Assembly: GCF_009873495.1 (NCBI RefSeq)
Contig: NZ_CP046703.1
Span: forward strand, 372,001-436,000
Direction: 5' to 3'
Length of the DNA: 64,000 nucleotides
Origin: Nostoc sp. ATCC 53789
Lineage (GTDB): Bacteria > Cyanobacteriota > Cyanobacteriia > Cyanobacteriales > Nostocaceae
Of this stretch, positions 7,544 to 17,611 are shown one piece after another. The position numbers and the translations under genes were made by a program. Within the stretch, counting starts at the first letter, position 1. Each line of letters opens with the position of its first letter. The notes below the pieces were generated by a model that was not told the origin of the DNA, searched no databases, and saw only the letters and a program-made list of their open reading frames with translations.

Positions 7544-8335
7544 TTATGCAACAGTAAAATTAGCGGATAATAAAAGTTGATAGAGATTAACATCACTTTC
7601 AATTAAGCAAGCATGACCGCTATGAGGTAAAGTTATTATCTGATGATTAGGGAAAATATTACTTAAATATTGTGCTTCTGCTTCTGAAGGTAAAAGTCGG
7701 TCATTTCTACTACCAATTAGTAAGACAGGTTGAGTAATTTGAGATAATTTATTCTCATCAACATCAAATTCTCTCATCAGGGATAATCGCTGATTAGCAG
7801 TTTCTTGTGGTGCGGAACTAGTTGATTTTGAAAGAGCAAGTCTTGCAGTAGGTGAAATTCGACTTAAATTAGCTAGAAAGGGTAAAGATAAAAATGAGGA
7901 TATTTTATAAAATAGTTGAGGTGTGTAAGGAAATAAAAGTGAACCTAAGTTTAACCAAGGTACTCGATGAAATGAAGAAGCAGAATTAATTAAAATAATC
8001 TTTGTAAATAGCTGAGGACATTTTTCTAATACTTTCAGCGCCAAGCAACCACCGAATGATTCTCCACAAAGATAAACGTGCGATTGCGGTAATTTTTCTA
8101 GTTCTATCTTAATTAAAGTTACTACTTTTTCTGTCATTTCATCCCAACTTGTTAGAACATCAGGGGGAATGACAAAACAACGTACATTAAAAGCTGCTTC
8201 TAAACCTGCTGTTTGAATATACATCAATTCCTTGCCAGTCTCATCCATTCCAGGTAGAAATACAAAGAGTGGATAATTAGAGTTAGATAATTCGGGAGTT
8301 AAAAAATCAGGATGACTACGAATTTTAGATGACAT
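7544..8335 (-). CDS. Alpha/beta-fold hydrolase
   Basis: A 263-residue alpha/beta hydrolase. The nucleophile elbow GESFGG (Ser), the acid in GSRNDRLLPS (Asp) and the histidine in HSGHACLIE form a complete catalytic triad. PLFVFLPGMDETGKE near the N-terminus is the oxyanion-hole strand. The layout resembles the hydrolase part of the plant phytyl-ester-synthase/esterase-lipase-thioesterase group and many cyanobacterial homologues, so an esterase or acyl-transfer role on lipids is plausible but not shown. It stands alone between the IS and the disrupted antiporter, and has no signal peptide. Confidence 0.8.
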   Translation of the reverse strand: MSSKIRSHPDFLTPELSNSNYPLFVFLPGMDETGKELMYIQTAGLEAAFNVRCFVIPPDVLTSWDEMTEKVVTLIKIELEKLPQSHVYLCGESFGGCLALKVLEKCPQLFTKIILINSASSFHRVPWLNLGSLLFPYTPQLFYKISSFLSLPFLANLSRISPTARLALSKSTSSAPQETANQRLSLMREFDVDENKLSQITQPVLLIGSRNDRLLPSEAEAQYLSNIFPNHQIITLPHSGHACLIESDVNLYQLLLSANFTVA

Positions 8336-8395
8336 AAATAAACTAATTTATGAGAACAAGAGTGATAATTTCGATAAGTTAGTAAAAATTTTTAG

Positions 8396-9815
8396 CTATG
8401 ACTCAATTAACTCAGAAGTCAAGCTGTTTTTATCTACATCTTTTTGGCTATTGACATCATCATTAGTTGCTTGCAAACAATCTCGATCTATTTGATCTAC
8501 TAAACGTAAATCAAGCAGACTGGCGACCCAACCAGCCGTTAATCCTTGGAAAAAAACTGTCATCATTATTGTCAAAAATACTAAGGCTTTAATTGAATAA
8601 CCGCCATTTATACCCTCTTTTGTAAGTGAAACCGCAAACAAAGAAGCTAAAGAAGCAGCTACAATTCCACGAGGAGCAACCCAAGATAAAAATAACTGCT
8701 CTTGCCAGTTAAAACCTTGATTACAGGTAGATATTAAAATATTAATAGGACGCACTATTAGCATCAGCGCTAGAACTGTCAGAACACTACCCCAACCTAA
8801 AGCGAAAACACTGGCAATTGATAAGTCTGCTGCTAACAGAATGAACAAAACCGAATTAGCTAAAATGCTCAACTGTTCATTAAACTTACGCAATAAAGAT
8901 TCTGAAGGTAGGTTACTAGCTCTTAAAACTATCCCCATAACTACAGCAACCACCAAACCAGACTCACCACGTAACACCTGTGCCAAACTAAATAAACCCC
9001 AGACACTAGCTAAAACAACTAAATTTTTTAACTCTTGGGATAAGAATTGATCCTGTTTGATAATTTGGGATAGTAACCAGCCTCCAGCAATACCAATAAC
9101 TACGCCTATACCCAAACGCAAAACTAGACCCTTAATTAAAATGAGCGGCTCCACATTTCCACTCAAAACAAAGTGAAGCACAATCACAGCCAAAATTGCA
9201 CCAATTGGATCGATAAAAACACCCTCTCCTTCTAAAAGTGTTGAGACTTTTTTTTCTACACCAATTTGTTTGAGGAGTGGATTAATTACTGTTGGGCCTG
9301 TCACAACTACTAAGGAGGCATAAAGAAAAGCAATTGACCAAGGAAATTCACTCAGCCAGTGTGCAGCCATTCCAGCACCAGTTAAGGTAAGGGATCTGCG
9401 GGTTAATAGTATCCCAACTAGACGGGTTTCGACTGCGCTCAACCCTCAGCCATCGAGAGTTGAGCGCAGTCGAAACTCGGTTTACTGGTACTTTATTTTT
9501 ACGCAAGTCCCTAATCAGTACTCCCAAAGTGACAAGATTGCGAAGACTACTAGAAACCTCTTTTAACTCTCCTAACTGTAGATTTAAACCACCCTCCAAT
9601 AAAATCAGCGCCACTGATAGGGAAACCACAACTTCTAAACCAATGCCCAGTAAAGAAGGATCTAAAAAATCAAAACCATCTCGCCCCAGAAGAATCCCAA
9701 ACAGAAGTAGCAAGACTATACTAGGAATGTGAAAATAACCAGCTAGAACTTGAGCAGCAATACCAGCCACAACTGTTGCACTGATCAGAATAGTAATGGG
9801 CAAGGATTCTTCCAT
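8396..9815 (-). pseudogene. Na+/H+ antiporter (CPA1/NhaP type) disrupted by a MITE
   Basis: The gene starts at ATG 9815 with membrane segments typical of cation:proton antiporters (GILLGRDGFDFLDPSLLGIG, VALILLEGGLNLQ). After SLRNLVTLGVLI it runs into insert DNA. The true continuation, TLTGAGMAAHWLS...GPTVINPLLKQIGVE, is in another frame. Removing the 121-bp element and one 3-bp duplication (124 nt) leaves 1296 nt, exactly 432 codons, so the ancestral protein was about 431 residues. The downstream part could in principle start at a TTG inside the insert (9442), but it would lack the first helices. Most likely non-functional. Confidence 0.88.
9391..9511. mobile_element. 121-bp MITE with TAA target duplication
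   Basis: The ends are gggatctgcg (9391-9400) and cgcaagtccc (9502-9511), imperfect inverted repeats (8 of 10). They are flanked by direct TAA copies at 9388-9390 and 9512-9514. Inside is a perfect 18-bp inverted repeat (9426-9443 and 9459-9476, core tttcgactgcgctcaac), a palindrome often seen in Nostoc-type genomes. It carries no coding capacity and must have been moved in trans. Confidence 0.88.
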
Positions 9816-10128
9816 AGAAAAATTAAGTTGTGTTGTACAACCTCCTATAACCGAATACTCCTAAATTATGAGGTTTATATTTCAGGAAAAAAATGATAGC
9901 TATTTACGCTATGATGTACTAGCTTTTTAACAGGCTGATGCTGGCGCGACAGGGTATGCATAGTTTACTTCACTAAAGGAGTATACTAACGCACTGCTAG
10001 CGATCGCTAACTCAATACGCCTGGGTTAAGGGCTACTGGCAACAATTTTGGGTTTTCGAGACGCGATAAATCGCCGTCTCTACAAATATTTTGTTGCTCA
10101 TTCTGAACTGTATTGGCTACTAACTCAC
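9816..10128. other. Intergenic, small palindromic repeat
   Basis: No gene seen. A palindromic dispersed repeat of the form gagacgcgat...gccgtctctacaa lies at about 10058-10086. The rest is ordinary AT-rich spacer between the converging upstream region of the antiporter and the end of the cupin gene. Confidence 0.5.
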
Positions 10129-10587
10129 TTACCTAAATCTACAGGATTGCTCTATAGTCGGAGTCTCTTCAAATTGCACCATTATTAGAACAGCTGGTAC
10201 ATCGCCTACTGTTCCAGATAAGTGACCCTTATGACCTTGCGCGTCTGTTTTCGTACCCTGATCTTCTCCAAAGGAAATTTCGCCAACACCCATCTCGACT
10301 CGCTGTCCGTCCATAGTCTCCACAAACCAGCGTCCCGACAGTGGGATGATCCACTGGGGTTTCGGGTTCTCATGCCAGTTACCAACCCATCCCACGGGTA
10401 GCACAGTAAAGGTGATTGTAGCACCGGACTGTTTCAAATTAGAAAGCCACTGCGGTGAGGTATCCGGGGCTATGCCTTTTTCCATAAAGTCTTCAATTTG
10501 ACAACGGGATTGGTGACTTATACCGTCGTTGTCAGTCCAGACGTGCCAGTATTCAATTGTTGGTTTGGGTGATGAGTTATTCTGCAT
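10129..10587 (-). CDS. Cupin-domain protein
   Basis: A 152-residue protein with a single beta-barrel (cupin) domain. The stretch GNWHENPKPQWIIPLSGRWF resembles cupin motif 1, and QRVEMGVGEISFGEDQ with the later GHKGHLSG forms the second half. Only some of the metal-binding histidines are visible, so metal binding is uncertain. Homologues in cyanobacteria and plants are usually annotated simply as cupin proteins; the substrate is unknown. It is the last gene of a minus-strand run behind the glucoamylase, 55 bases downstream of it. Confidence 0.65.
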   Translation of the reverse strand: MQNNSSPKPTIEYWHVWTDNDGISHQSRCQIEDFMEKGIAPDTSPQWLSNLKQSGATITFTVLPVGWVGNWHENPKPQWIIPLSGRWFVETMDGQRVEMGVGEISFGEDQGTKTDAQGHKGHLSGTVGDVPAVLIMVQFEETPTIEQSCRFR

Positions 10588-10642
10588 AATAATGGCTCTT
10601 TTTGATCCGAAATGTATTCAAAGGCGAACTAGAAATTAGGAA

Positions 10643-13039
10643 TTACGAAATTCTAATCGTATAATTGCGTCCTTCCCATTTGCTGCTTTCAATCCAGAAA
10701 AAGGTAAAGTTGATGGGCTGTTGCTGATTATGATAAATAGCAATATCTACAAAATTAACCCCTAATTTTGTAGAAGTAGCAGGTGTATTTTTGACGGTTT
10801 GCCAATTATCATCTGACCAGTGCAAGTGAAAAGATGCTAAAGTGTGAATTCGCAATGTATAGCCTTTTTTAACTTTGTCTATTTGTCGGTTAAATTTCCA
10901 AACTTCCAACGATTTACACTGCTTTCTTTCGCCTAGATATCGATTCGTCACCTGTGGAATCAAATCAAATACCTGACCATCATGATTTGACCGTAGCAAT
11001 TTGATATACTCCGAATGTGCCCACATCAAAGGCATTGCCGAACCTGTTGGTTTTCCTAAATACAGATGATTCTCAGATATATCTGCTTCATCCCAAACCT
11101 GTTCAGGTAGTAAACAGGTATCTGATGCAAATCGTTCTATCGCCTTAATATATGTTTTGACATCGCCGCCCATAGCTAATTCATAATGTCCCCGTTCTCC
11201 TGTTAAGAGAGGCCAAGCGCGTCCCTTACCAAAACCAGTATAAGGACTGCCGTCTTCTTGCTGTCCGTAGCCATCGTGGTTGTAACGATGCCAACAAGGC
11301 CCAGCAGATGTATCTACTTTTAAAACTGCATCAATTACTTTCACAGAATCAACAATAATCGGGTCATCAGGTTTGCGAATTCCATAGCGGACTAATTGCA
11401 AAAACCCGCCATCAACAATTTCCTTCGTGGGAAATTCTGACGGTTCACTAGGAAGTTGACTGCTGATAAAAAGAGTTCCTTGGTTAGGATTTTCGTTGGG
11501 TTGAGGATTATTAATATCTGTAGGAGTAATCCGAATGTAATGGCGTTTGATACCAGGAACTAAAGTGCCTTCAGTAGTAACTGTCCAAGCTTCGATGTGA
11601 GATTCTAAAAAATCAGCGTATTCTTCGATAAAGTTTGCTGTTGCTTCATCGCCACGTTCACGAACAAATTGAGCAGCACAAATTAAGGCGGCAATATTAG
11701 ATGCTAATGTTGATGGTGAATAACCACTATTTTCTTCCCAGCGTTCTTGTTGGGTAGCTGGCCCATGACGAATTAAATAACCCGCCGCCCGTAAAATCAT
11801 CGGATAAATATCGAAGTTTAAACAAGTTTTTTGCTGATGCAATAACCATGCTAAGAGAATGGGAAATGCCACCTCATCAAGCTGGATACCTGTCCAATAA
11901 GGTTTACCATCAACCCAGAAATTTTGGGGAAAACCGCCATCTTCCTGCTGACTAGTGGCGAGATAAATTAGCGATCGCACTGCTGTATCTGTTTCCCCAG
12001 CAGCCACTAAACCTGAGACACTGCTAACCATATCCCGCGTCCAGACAAGGTGATATCCTCCTTGGTCTTGGTCGTCTTTGGCTTCACCCCAAGGGATAGC
12101 CAGAGATGCAATTAATGCACCTGGATAAGTTTTATCTTCATGTGCCAACAACAGACTAATGCTGTTGTGATACAACTTACCCTGATCATAAGAACTATTT
12201 TCTAATGGTTTGATGCCCTGGCGCGATCGCTTCCACTGTTCGTTATATAGCTGCTTCTGCTTTTCAAAAGGAATATTGAGTGACTGAAATAGTGTGGAAA
12301 TTGCATTGTGCAGATTTGTCCCAAATGCCAGTCCTAAAGTAAACTCTTTAGTGCTATCTAAATTTAGTTCTCCAGTTAATGCTATGTTGCCATCTACAGC
12401 ACTATCAAACTCCCAATCCATCTGAAAGTTATCAGCTAAATCTGTCCAGCCGTCACTTTCACCAACGTAGCCACAAGAAAGACGAGTAAAGGGAACTGTT
12501 GCACTCAGCGCCAGCCATGTTCCTTCTTTCTCGGCTGTGAGAATCCGATGTCCAGCAACTTGTACAGCGTAACTATTATTACCTCTACCTCCAACTTCCA
12601 GATGCGGCGCACATAAAGCATATAGCTGGAGTTGGGAAATAAAATCGCTATCTCCTGTTAACTTTGTGCGTTGTAAAATACAGGATAAATGCGGATCGGT
12701 AATTACTTCTTTGATTACAGCATAACGCCCTTGTGGATCGGAATTAATGATACGATATCCTAAACCATGAGTCCACATCGGTTCAACTTTTGATTCGAGA
12801 TGGCGTTTCTCTTCGTGAAAAAAGCTTTTTCCATCAGAAATTAGATACTGTAAATCCCGAACTTGGGGACTGTCTACTGTGGGATGGTAGATTTCAGTCA
12901 CAACACCGTTCCAGATAGTAAACCAAATGTTACTAGAGGTAGAGTAAGCTGTTCCCACTCCATCTTTATTGGCATGAGTCCATCGAGGATCGATACCCGG
13001 TGAGCCAAAAGCCTGTCCTTGACCGAGAATTTTTACCAT
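10643..13039 (-). CDS. Glycoside hydrolase family 15 glucoamylase/glucodextranase-type
   Basis: A 798-residue protein. The N-terminal beta-sandwich domain begins GVGTAYSTSSNIWFTIWNG and extends to about residue 260. The catalytic (alpha/alpha)6 barrel follows: YHLVWTRDMVSSVSG, QEDGGFPQNFWVDGKPYW, QLDEVAFPILLAWLL and GRAWPLLTGERGHYEL, where the Glu of LLTGERG is the likely catalytic acid/base region. A C-terminal beta domain ends the protein. The family removes glucose from non-reducing ends of alpha-glucans. No signal peptide is seen, so it probably acts on intracellular glycogen or maltodextrins. It lies in the same region as a debranching-type enzyme and glucose-oxidising enzymes. Confidence 0.87.
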   Translation of the reverse strand: MVKILGQGQAFGSPGIDPRWTHANKDGVGTAYSTSSNIWFTIWNGVVTEIYHPTVDSPQVRDLQYLISDGKSFFHEEKRHLESKVEPMWTHGLGYRIINSDPQGRYAVIKEVITDPHLSCILQRTKLTGDSDFISQLQLYALCAPHLEVGGRGNNSYAVQVAGHRILTAEKEGTWLALSATVPFTRLSCGYVGESDGWTDLADNFQMDWEFDSAVDGNIALTGELNLDSTKEFTLGLAFGTNLHNAISTLFQSLNIPFEKQKQLYNEQWKRSRQGIKPLENSSYDQGKLYHNSISLLLAHEDKTYPGALIASLAIPWGEAKDDQDQGGYHLVWTRDMVSSVSGLVAAGETDTAVRSLIYLATSQQEDGGFPQNFWVDGKPYWTGIQLDEVAFPILLAWLLHQQKTCLNFDIYPMILRAAGYLIRHGPATQQERWEENSGYSPSTLASNIAALICAAQFVRERGDEATANFIEEYADFLESHIEAWTVTTEGTLVPGIKRHYIRITPTDINNPQPNENPNQGTLFISSQLPSEPSEFPTKEIVDGGFLQLVRYGIRKPDDPIIVDSVKVIDAVLKVDTSAGPCWHRYNHDGYGQQEDGSPYTGFGKGRAWPLLTGERGHYELAMGGDVKTYIKAIERFASDTCLLPEQVWDEADISENHLYLGKPTGSAMPLMWAHSEYIKLLRSNHDGQVFDLIPQVTNRYLGERKQCKSLEVWKFNRQIDKVKKGYTLRIHTLASFHLHWSDDNWQTVKNTPATSTKLGVNFVDIAIYHNQQQPINFTFFWIESSKWEGRNYTIRIS

Positions 13040-13089
13040 AATTTTTTGTCCAGTTCAGTGCTGTAGTTGATTTTCCTTTGATTCAAAAA

Positions 13090-14028
13090 TTATTGAGAAG
13101 TTTGAGAATATTTGCGAGATGCAGTTAATGATTTAGCTTCAATAAAAATTTGTTTTATTTCCGGATGTTTTTGGCTAATTTTTGCTTCTAAACTTTCTAC
13201 AGTTAAAGCTATTTCTTCACCTGTAAGATTGTGAGAAAATTGAAGTTCTAAGTTTAGTAATACCTCTTGTGGAGCAAGTTGCATTGTTAGCACCCGGATA
13301 ACTTCTTTCACTCCTGGTTCTGCTTTTGACAGAGAACGGATATTAGCTATAGTTTGAGGGTCGGCACTTTCTCCAACTAATAAACCTTTACTTTCTCTCG
13401 CTAGTACCACTGCTACTATAGCTAAGATAATGCCAATAATAATCGAAGCAATGCCATCCAAATAAACATTATTAAATAAATGTCCTAAGAAGATTCCGAT
13501 TAAGGCCACGAATAAACCTAAAATTGCCGCAGTATCCTCAAATAATATTGTAATTACTGTGGGGTCTTTACTGTTTTTGATAGCTTGCCAAAAACTTTGT
13601 TTACCCTTGGTTGGCAAAAACTCTTTTAAAGCTACAGTCCAAGAATAACCCTCTAATAATATTGCCACACCTAACACAATATAATTCCACATTGGGTCTT
13701 CTAGCGGACTGGGATTAATTAAATGAGTAATTCCTTCATAAATCGACATCCCGCCACCAATGGCAAAGATGAGGATGGCAACAATAAAAGTCCAGAAATA
13801 AAGTTCTTGTCCATAACCAAAGGGATGACTATTATCTGCTGTTTTTTGGCTTCTGATAATTCCCAGCAAAAGTAATAGTTGGTCGCTAGTATCTACGATT
13901 GAATGAATACCCTCAGATATCATGGCAGAACTGCCAGTAATAGAAGCAGCGATAAATTTAGTAATAGCGATCGCCAAATTAGCCCCCATCGCCGCAAAGA
14001 TTGTTTTTTTAGATGAATCAATTGCCAT
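13090..14028 (-). CDS. Cation diffusion facilitator (CDF) transporter
   Basis: A 312-residue CDF protein. TM2 carries EGIHSIVDTSDQLLLLLG (HxxxD, metal site), and SHPFGYGQELYFWTF is the signature loop. TM5 has ILFEDTAAILGLFVA with the second acidic site. The C-terminal cytoplasmic domain (about 220-300) has the ferredoxin-like fold expected for dimerisation. The family exports Zn2+, Fe2+, Mn2+ or Co2+ by proton antiport; the metal cannot be read from the sequence. It is 18 bases downstream of the permease gene on the same strand, so the two are probably co-transcribed. Confidence 0.87.
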   Translation of the reverse strand: MAIDSSKKTIFAAMGANLAIAITKFIAASITGSSAMISEGIHSIVDTSDQLLLLLGIIRSQKTADNSHPFGYGQELYFWTFIVAILIFAIGGGMSIYEGITHLINPSPLEDPMWNYIVLGVAILLEGYSWTVALKEFLPTKGKQSFWQAIKNSKDPTVITILFEDTAAILGLFVALIGIFLGHLFNNVYLDGIASIIIGIILAIVAVVLARESKGLLVGESADPQTIANIRSLSKAEPGVKEVIRVLTMQLAPQEVLLNLELQFSHNLTGEEIALTVESLEAKISQKHPEIKQIFIEAKSLTASRKYSQTSQ

Positions 14029-14046
14029 GATTGTAAATATTAGCTT

Positions 14047-15288
14047 CTAAATAGGTAAGTTTCTCACAGACTTCTTTCTCCTCTTAATCGCAGAATAATG
14101 CATCATGTTATGGTGTTCACTATGTTCTTGCTCACTGCCGCTATTCATCATTTTCAGCATATTCGGCCCGCCAGTTTTGAAGAACCGCGCAACCAATAAA
14201 GCTGCTAGAGCTAAAAACAAAATATTCAACACTGTAGTGTAGTTAAATTGGATAGATGCCTCAACTACTTTGGCGTTATGTTCTTGTGGTATTAATCCCA
14301 AAATTTGGAACAGAATTTCAATTATTAATGCCGCACTTACCATCGCTGCATAAAAAGCGATCGCTAGAAATATACTAATTTTCAAACCGTAATATTTGCG
14401 GTAAATATTTAAAATTGGCAGTATAATCAGGTCGGCAAAAATAAATGCAACTACGCCTCCAAAACTAATACCTCCATTCCACAACACAGCAGCTAAAGGA
14501 ACATTCCCCACAGAACAAACAAAGGAAAATATCGCTACAATTGGCCCGACAATTGGCCCCCATAATTTAGACCATATAGGGTGATCTGTGAGAAAGAATG
14601 CTTGCCAAAAGTCGTTGGACACCCAAGCAGCCAAAGCCCCTGCAATTACTAATCCCAGCGCAATATCTAACCACACCGAAACCCAGTCCATAACAAAGTA
14701 GTGGCTAATAGATGTAAACCCTTTATCAGAAAAAATCCTTTGCCAAATGGAACCTTCTGTTACTGACATGTCCATGTTGGCGTGTCCTTCCATTTTACCG
14801 GAAAGTCCCCGGTTGGCTTGCTGTTTAGCTGCTTTCACCATCTGGGGTTTTAGGAATACTTTAAACAGAAATACTAATATTACAATCATCAATAGCCCAC
14901 CGACATACTCAGCTAAAGTGAATTGCCATCCCATTAATACTGCCAAGATAATGCCTAGTTCAATGACTAAATTAGTTGAGGCAAATTGAAATGCGATCGC
15001 TGCTGTAAAATTACCACCTTTGCGAAAGATGGAACGGGCAAGGGCGACAGAAGCATAAGAACATGACGATGAAGCTGCACCTAAACCACAGGCTACTGCA
15101 ATCGATTTTGGTGACGCATCTGGTAGTAGTCGGCTCATTTCCCCTTTGGAAATTACCGCTTGAACAATCCCTGATAGTGTAAAACCAAGAATGAGCGCCC
15201 AAAGAATTTCCCAGAACATAGAAAATGTCATGCTGAGTGCTAGGAAAATTCCATTGATGGGGTCGCTAAAAGGGTTTATAGTGTTCAT
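14047..15288 (-). CDS. Permease of the UPF0718/ArsP-like (DUF318) family
   Basis: About 413 residues, polytopic. Signature blocks are CGLGAASSSCSYASVALARS in the first half and FVCSVGNVPLAAVLWNGG with ADLIILPILNIYRKYYG in the second, giving two inverted halves with conserved Cys residues. Relatives (ArsP, SO_0444-type) export organoarsenicals or metalloids; the substrate here is unknown. The C-terminal tail is rich in His and Met (EQEHSEHHNMMHYS), as is the central loop, suggesting metal binding. ATG 15288 is preferred over the in-frame TTG at 15297. It is co-directional with the CDF gene. Confidence 0.82.
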   Translation of the reverse strand: MNTINPFSDPINGIFLALSMTFSMFWEILWALILGFTLSGIVQAVISKGEMSRLLPDASPKSIAVACGLGAASSSCSYASVALARSIFRKGGNFTAAIAFQFASTNLVIELGIILAVLMGWQFTLAEYVGGLLMIVILVFLFKVFLKPQMVKAAKQQANRGLSGKMEGHANMDMSVTEGSIWQRIFSDKGFTSISHYFVMDWVSVWLDIALGLVIAGALAAWVSNDFWQAFFLTDHPIWSKLWGPIVGPIVAIFSFVCSVGNVPLAAVLWNGGISFGGVVAFIFADLIILPILNIYRKYYGLKISIFLAIAFYAAMVSAALIIEILFQILGLIPQEHNAKVVEASIQFNYTTVLNILFLALAALLVARFFKTGGPNMLKMMNSGSEQEHSEHHNMMHYSAIKRRKKSVRNLPI

Positions 15289-15323
15289 TTTTATCAATTA
15301 TCAGAATAGTTTTATCCCAATTT

Positions 15324-17447
15324 CTAAGTAGTAGAAACTTCTAATTCACCATCGAGATGCGTAACTTCCCATTGGGTTTGTTCGCCGTTGCCCCAAAATC
15401 GCAATCCCACCGTAGCGTCTCCCACAGACAAATTGATGAGTTCTAAATCGGGTAAGCAATCTGGTAGATTCGGCTGTACTTTTAACTGTTGTTTTGAAGC
15501 ATCAGCTTTGAGTCCTAAAATAGTACGAATGAGTAAGAAAATTGAACCAGCAGCCCAAGCTTGGGGAATATTGGCATCTGGATAAGGTACGGGAAAGTTA
15601 TGATCTTGGCGTTCAATTCCCGCAAACAATTCTGGCATTCGTCCAGCTTGAAAATAACTAGCAGCAGCAAAAATACCCTCAGCAATGCGGTTAGCTTCTT
15701 GGTGATAGCCATACTTTTTTAATCCGGCGGCAATTATGGAGTTATCGTGAGGCCAAACACTACCCCGTTGATAACTAATTGGGTTATATCCCTGATTTTT
15801 AGATGAAAGAGTTCGTACACCCCAACCACACCACATATCTGGTTGAAAAAGTCGGTTAACAAGTTTTTTTGCTCGTTCCTGTGGGACAATACCAGACCAG
15901 AGCAGATGACCAGGATTTGAGGCAATTGATTGAATTTGTTGCTTTTTATCGTCTAATCCTAAACAATAAAAACCTTCTGAATCCATCCAAAAGCGATCGT
16001 TAAATCGTTGATAAAGTTCTTCGGCTTTTTGACGTAGCTTTTTCGCTTGCTCTTTTTCGCCCCAGACTTCATAAATTAAAGCTGCCCTTAGCCACGCATC
16101 ATAAACGTAGCCTTGAACTTCACATAAAGCGATTGGCGGCTCAACTAACTGCCCATCGGGGTAAACTATTGCGTCACCCGAATCTTTCCAACCTTGATTG
16201 CGTAATCCTTTTGGCGAACGAGTTAAATACTCAACAAAGCCATCCCCGTCAAAGTCGCCGTATTTGTCAATCCAATTTAGTGCCTTTTCAAGTGGCGCTC
16301 GACACTCATCAAGCATACTGACATCAGCATTCCAGTTATAGGCTTCAGCTAAAGTAACAATCCACAGGATGGTAGTATCTACTGTTCCGTAGTAGGGATG
16401 ATATGGAAGTAGGTTTAGTGTGGTTAACTCATCGCGCCGCATTTCGTGGAGCATTTTGCCTGGTTGGGCATCGTGCCAATCATCCAACTCAGTTGCTTGG
16501 AGTTGAGCCAGTTTGAGTAACGTGCCACGAGCAAATTCATGATAAACTGCGATCGCTTGCAAGCTAGCAATTATTGAGTCACGTCCAAAAACGGCAACAA
16601 ACCAGGGAATACCAGCAGCAGGCATCCAAAATTGATGTCCGTTATCATCCACATCAATCCGCAACGCTCCCATATCTGCGATCGCTTGCTGATAGTATTC
16701 GGCAATTTCAGCATTAGACGATCGCAACTTTGTCGCATTCATCAGAAATTCATCCCTAACCTTTCCCGCTTTCGTACTGTGAGGCACAGCACAGGTGTTT
16801 TGAGGTTTGAAAACATTTCCATCTGCTAAAGCTGTAAAATTGACACAAGTGTGCCATGTTTTCCCAGGAGCAATGACCACATCAAACATTAAACGACCAT
16901 TGGCATAGCGTGGCTCAGAATTACCACAAACTGGCTCAATCACAATACCTCGCAAGAAAGAGCCGTTACGATATTCAGTAGTGAGTACACCATTTTCCCA
17001 TCTGGTTTGTGTTTCACCTCGCGTCAAGAGTTGCTGTGATTTGACATCAAAAATATCCGCAAAATCAGAACGCACAGCTAGCATTAATTGAAACTTAACA
17101 ACTTCATTATGATAGTTAGTTATATCAATATCTTCATGCATACCTTCCACAATGTCGCGCCCAACGGTTACAAGTAAACTACCAGGGGGTAAGGAGCCGT
17201 TGATAATAGGAAGTTGTGGGTTAGTGAATTGGTAAAGCGCATTATGATGCGTGATATTGCTAGAGGCTAACAGCGAAAGTCGATAGCGATTAAGAGAAAT
17301 TTCGTAGTAAGAAATTACCCGTGTGTCCCAAACAAAAAAACCTTGAGGTAAATTTTCGTCGATAGAACCATCACTAGCCGTTACCAAAAAAGAGGAACCA
17401 TCGTTGATGGTTATTAAACCAGAATTAACAGTAACTTTTGTAGGCAT
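15324..17447 (-). CDS. Amylo-alpha-1,6-glucosidase / glycogen-debranching-type enzyme
   Basis: About 707 residues. The N-terminal GDE_N_bis-type domain begins at ITINDGSSFLVTASDG with GFFVWDTRVISYYE. The C-terminal (alpha/alpha)6-barrel contains WFVAVFGRDSIIASLQ, MRRDELTTLNLLPYHPYYGT (binding residues), GDGFVEY, QGWKDSGDAIVYPDG and GSVWPHDNSIIAAGL. This architecture is common in cyanobacteria and actinobacteria and is annotated as glycogen debranching enzyme or amylo-alpha-1,6-glucosidase. Activity on glycogen, trehalose- or sucrose-derived glycosides is not proven. The start is ATG 17447 (an in-frame TTG lies at 17453). It shares direction with the glucoamylase, CDF and permease genes and ends 36 bases before the permease start. 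Confidence 0.83.
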   Translation of the reverse strand: MPTKVTVNSGLITINDGSSFLVTASDGSIDENLPQGFFVWDTRVISYYEISLNRYRLSLLASSNITHHNALYQFTNPQLPIINGSLPPGSLLVTVGRDIVEGMHEDIDITNYHNEVVKFQLMLAVRSDFADIFDVKSQQLLTRGETQTRWENGVLTTEYRNGSFLRGIVIEPVCGNSEPRYANGRLMFDVVIAPGKTWHTCVNFTALADGNVFKPQNTCAVPHSTKAGKVRDEFLMNATKLRSSNAEIAEYYQQAIADMGALRIDVDDNGHQFWMPAAGIPWFVAVFGRDSIIASLQAIAVYHEFARGTLLKLAQLQATELDDWHDAQPGKMLHEMRRDELTTLNLLPYHPYYGTVDTTILWIVTLAEAYNWNADVSMLDECRAPLEKALNWIDKYGDFDGDGFVEYLTRSPKGLRNQGWKDSGDAIVYPDGQLVEPPIALCEVQGYVYDAWLRAALIYEVWGEKEQAKKLRQKAEELYQRFNDRFWMDSEGFYCLGLDDKKQQIQSIASNPGHLLWSGIVPQERAKKLVNRLFQPDMWCGWGVRTLSSKNQGYNPISYQRGSVWPHDNSIIAAGLKKYGYHQEANRIAEGIFAAASYFQAGRMPELFAGIERQDHNFPVPYPDANIPQAWAAGSIFLLIRTILGLKADASKQQLKVQPNLPDCLPDLELINLSVGDATVGLRFWGNGEQTQWEVTHLDGELEVSTT

Positions 17448-17453
17448 TCTCAA

Positions 17454-17611
17454 TTAACCAATTCTGTGGTTTTAATTCCCCCGCTTCCAACAAGCGGAAA
17501 GTTTTGTGGCTCTTTTTAAATCCCAGTTACAAAACTTAAATACGAATTACGTAGCTTGCTTCTCGCCTTCTCTACGAGACGCTACGCGAATGGCGAGTAT
17601 TACGAATTATC
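17454..17611. repeat. Palindromic dispersed repeat between two genes
   Basis: The spacer contains a Nostoc-type repeat (about 17551-17601: ctcgccttctctacgagacg followed by ctacgcgaatggcgag) flanked by copies of the short motif tacgaatta. No gene is seen. Confidence 0.6.
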
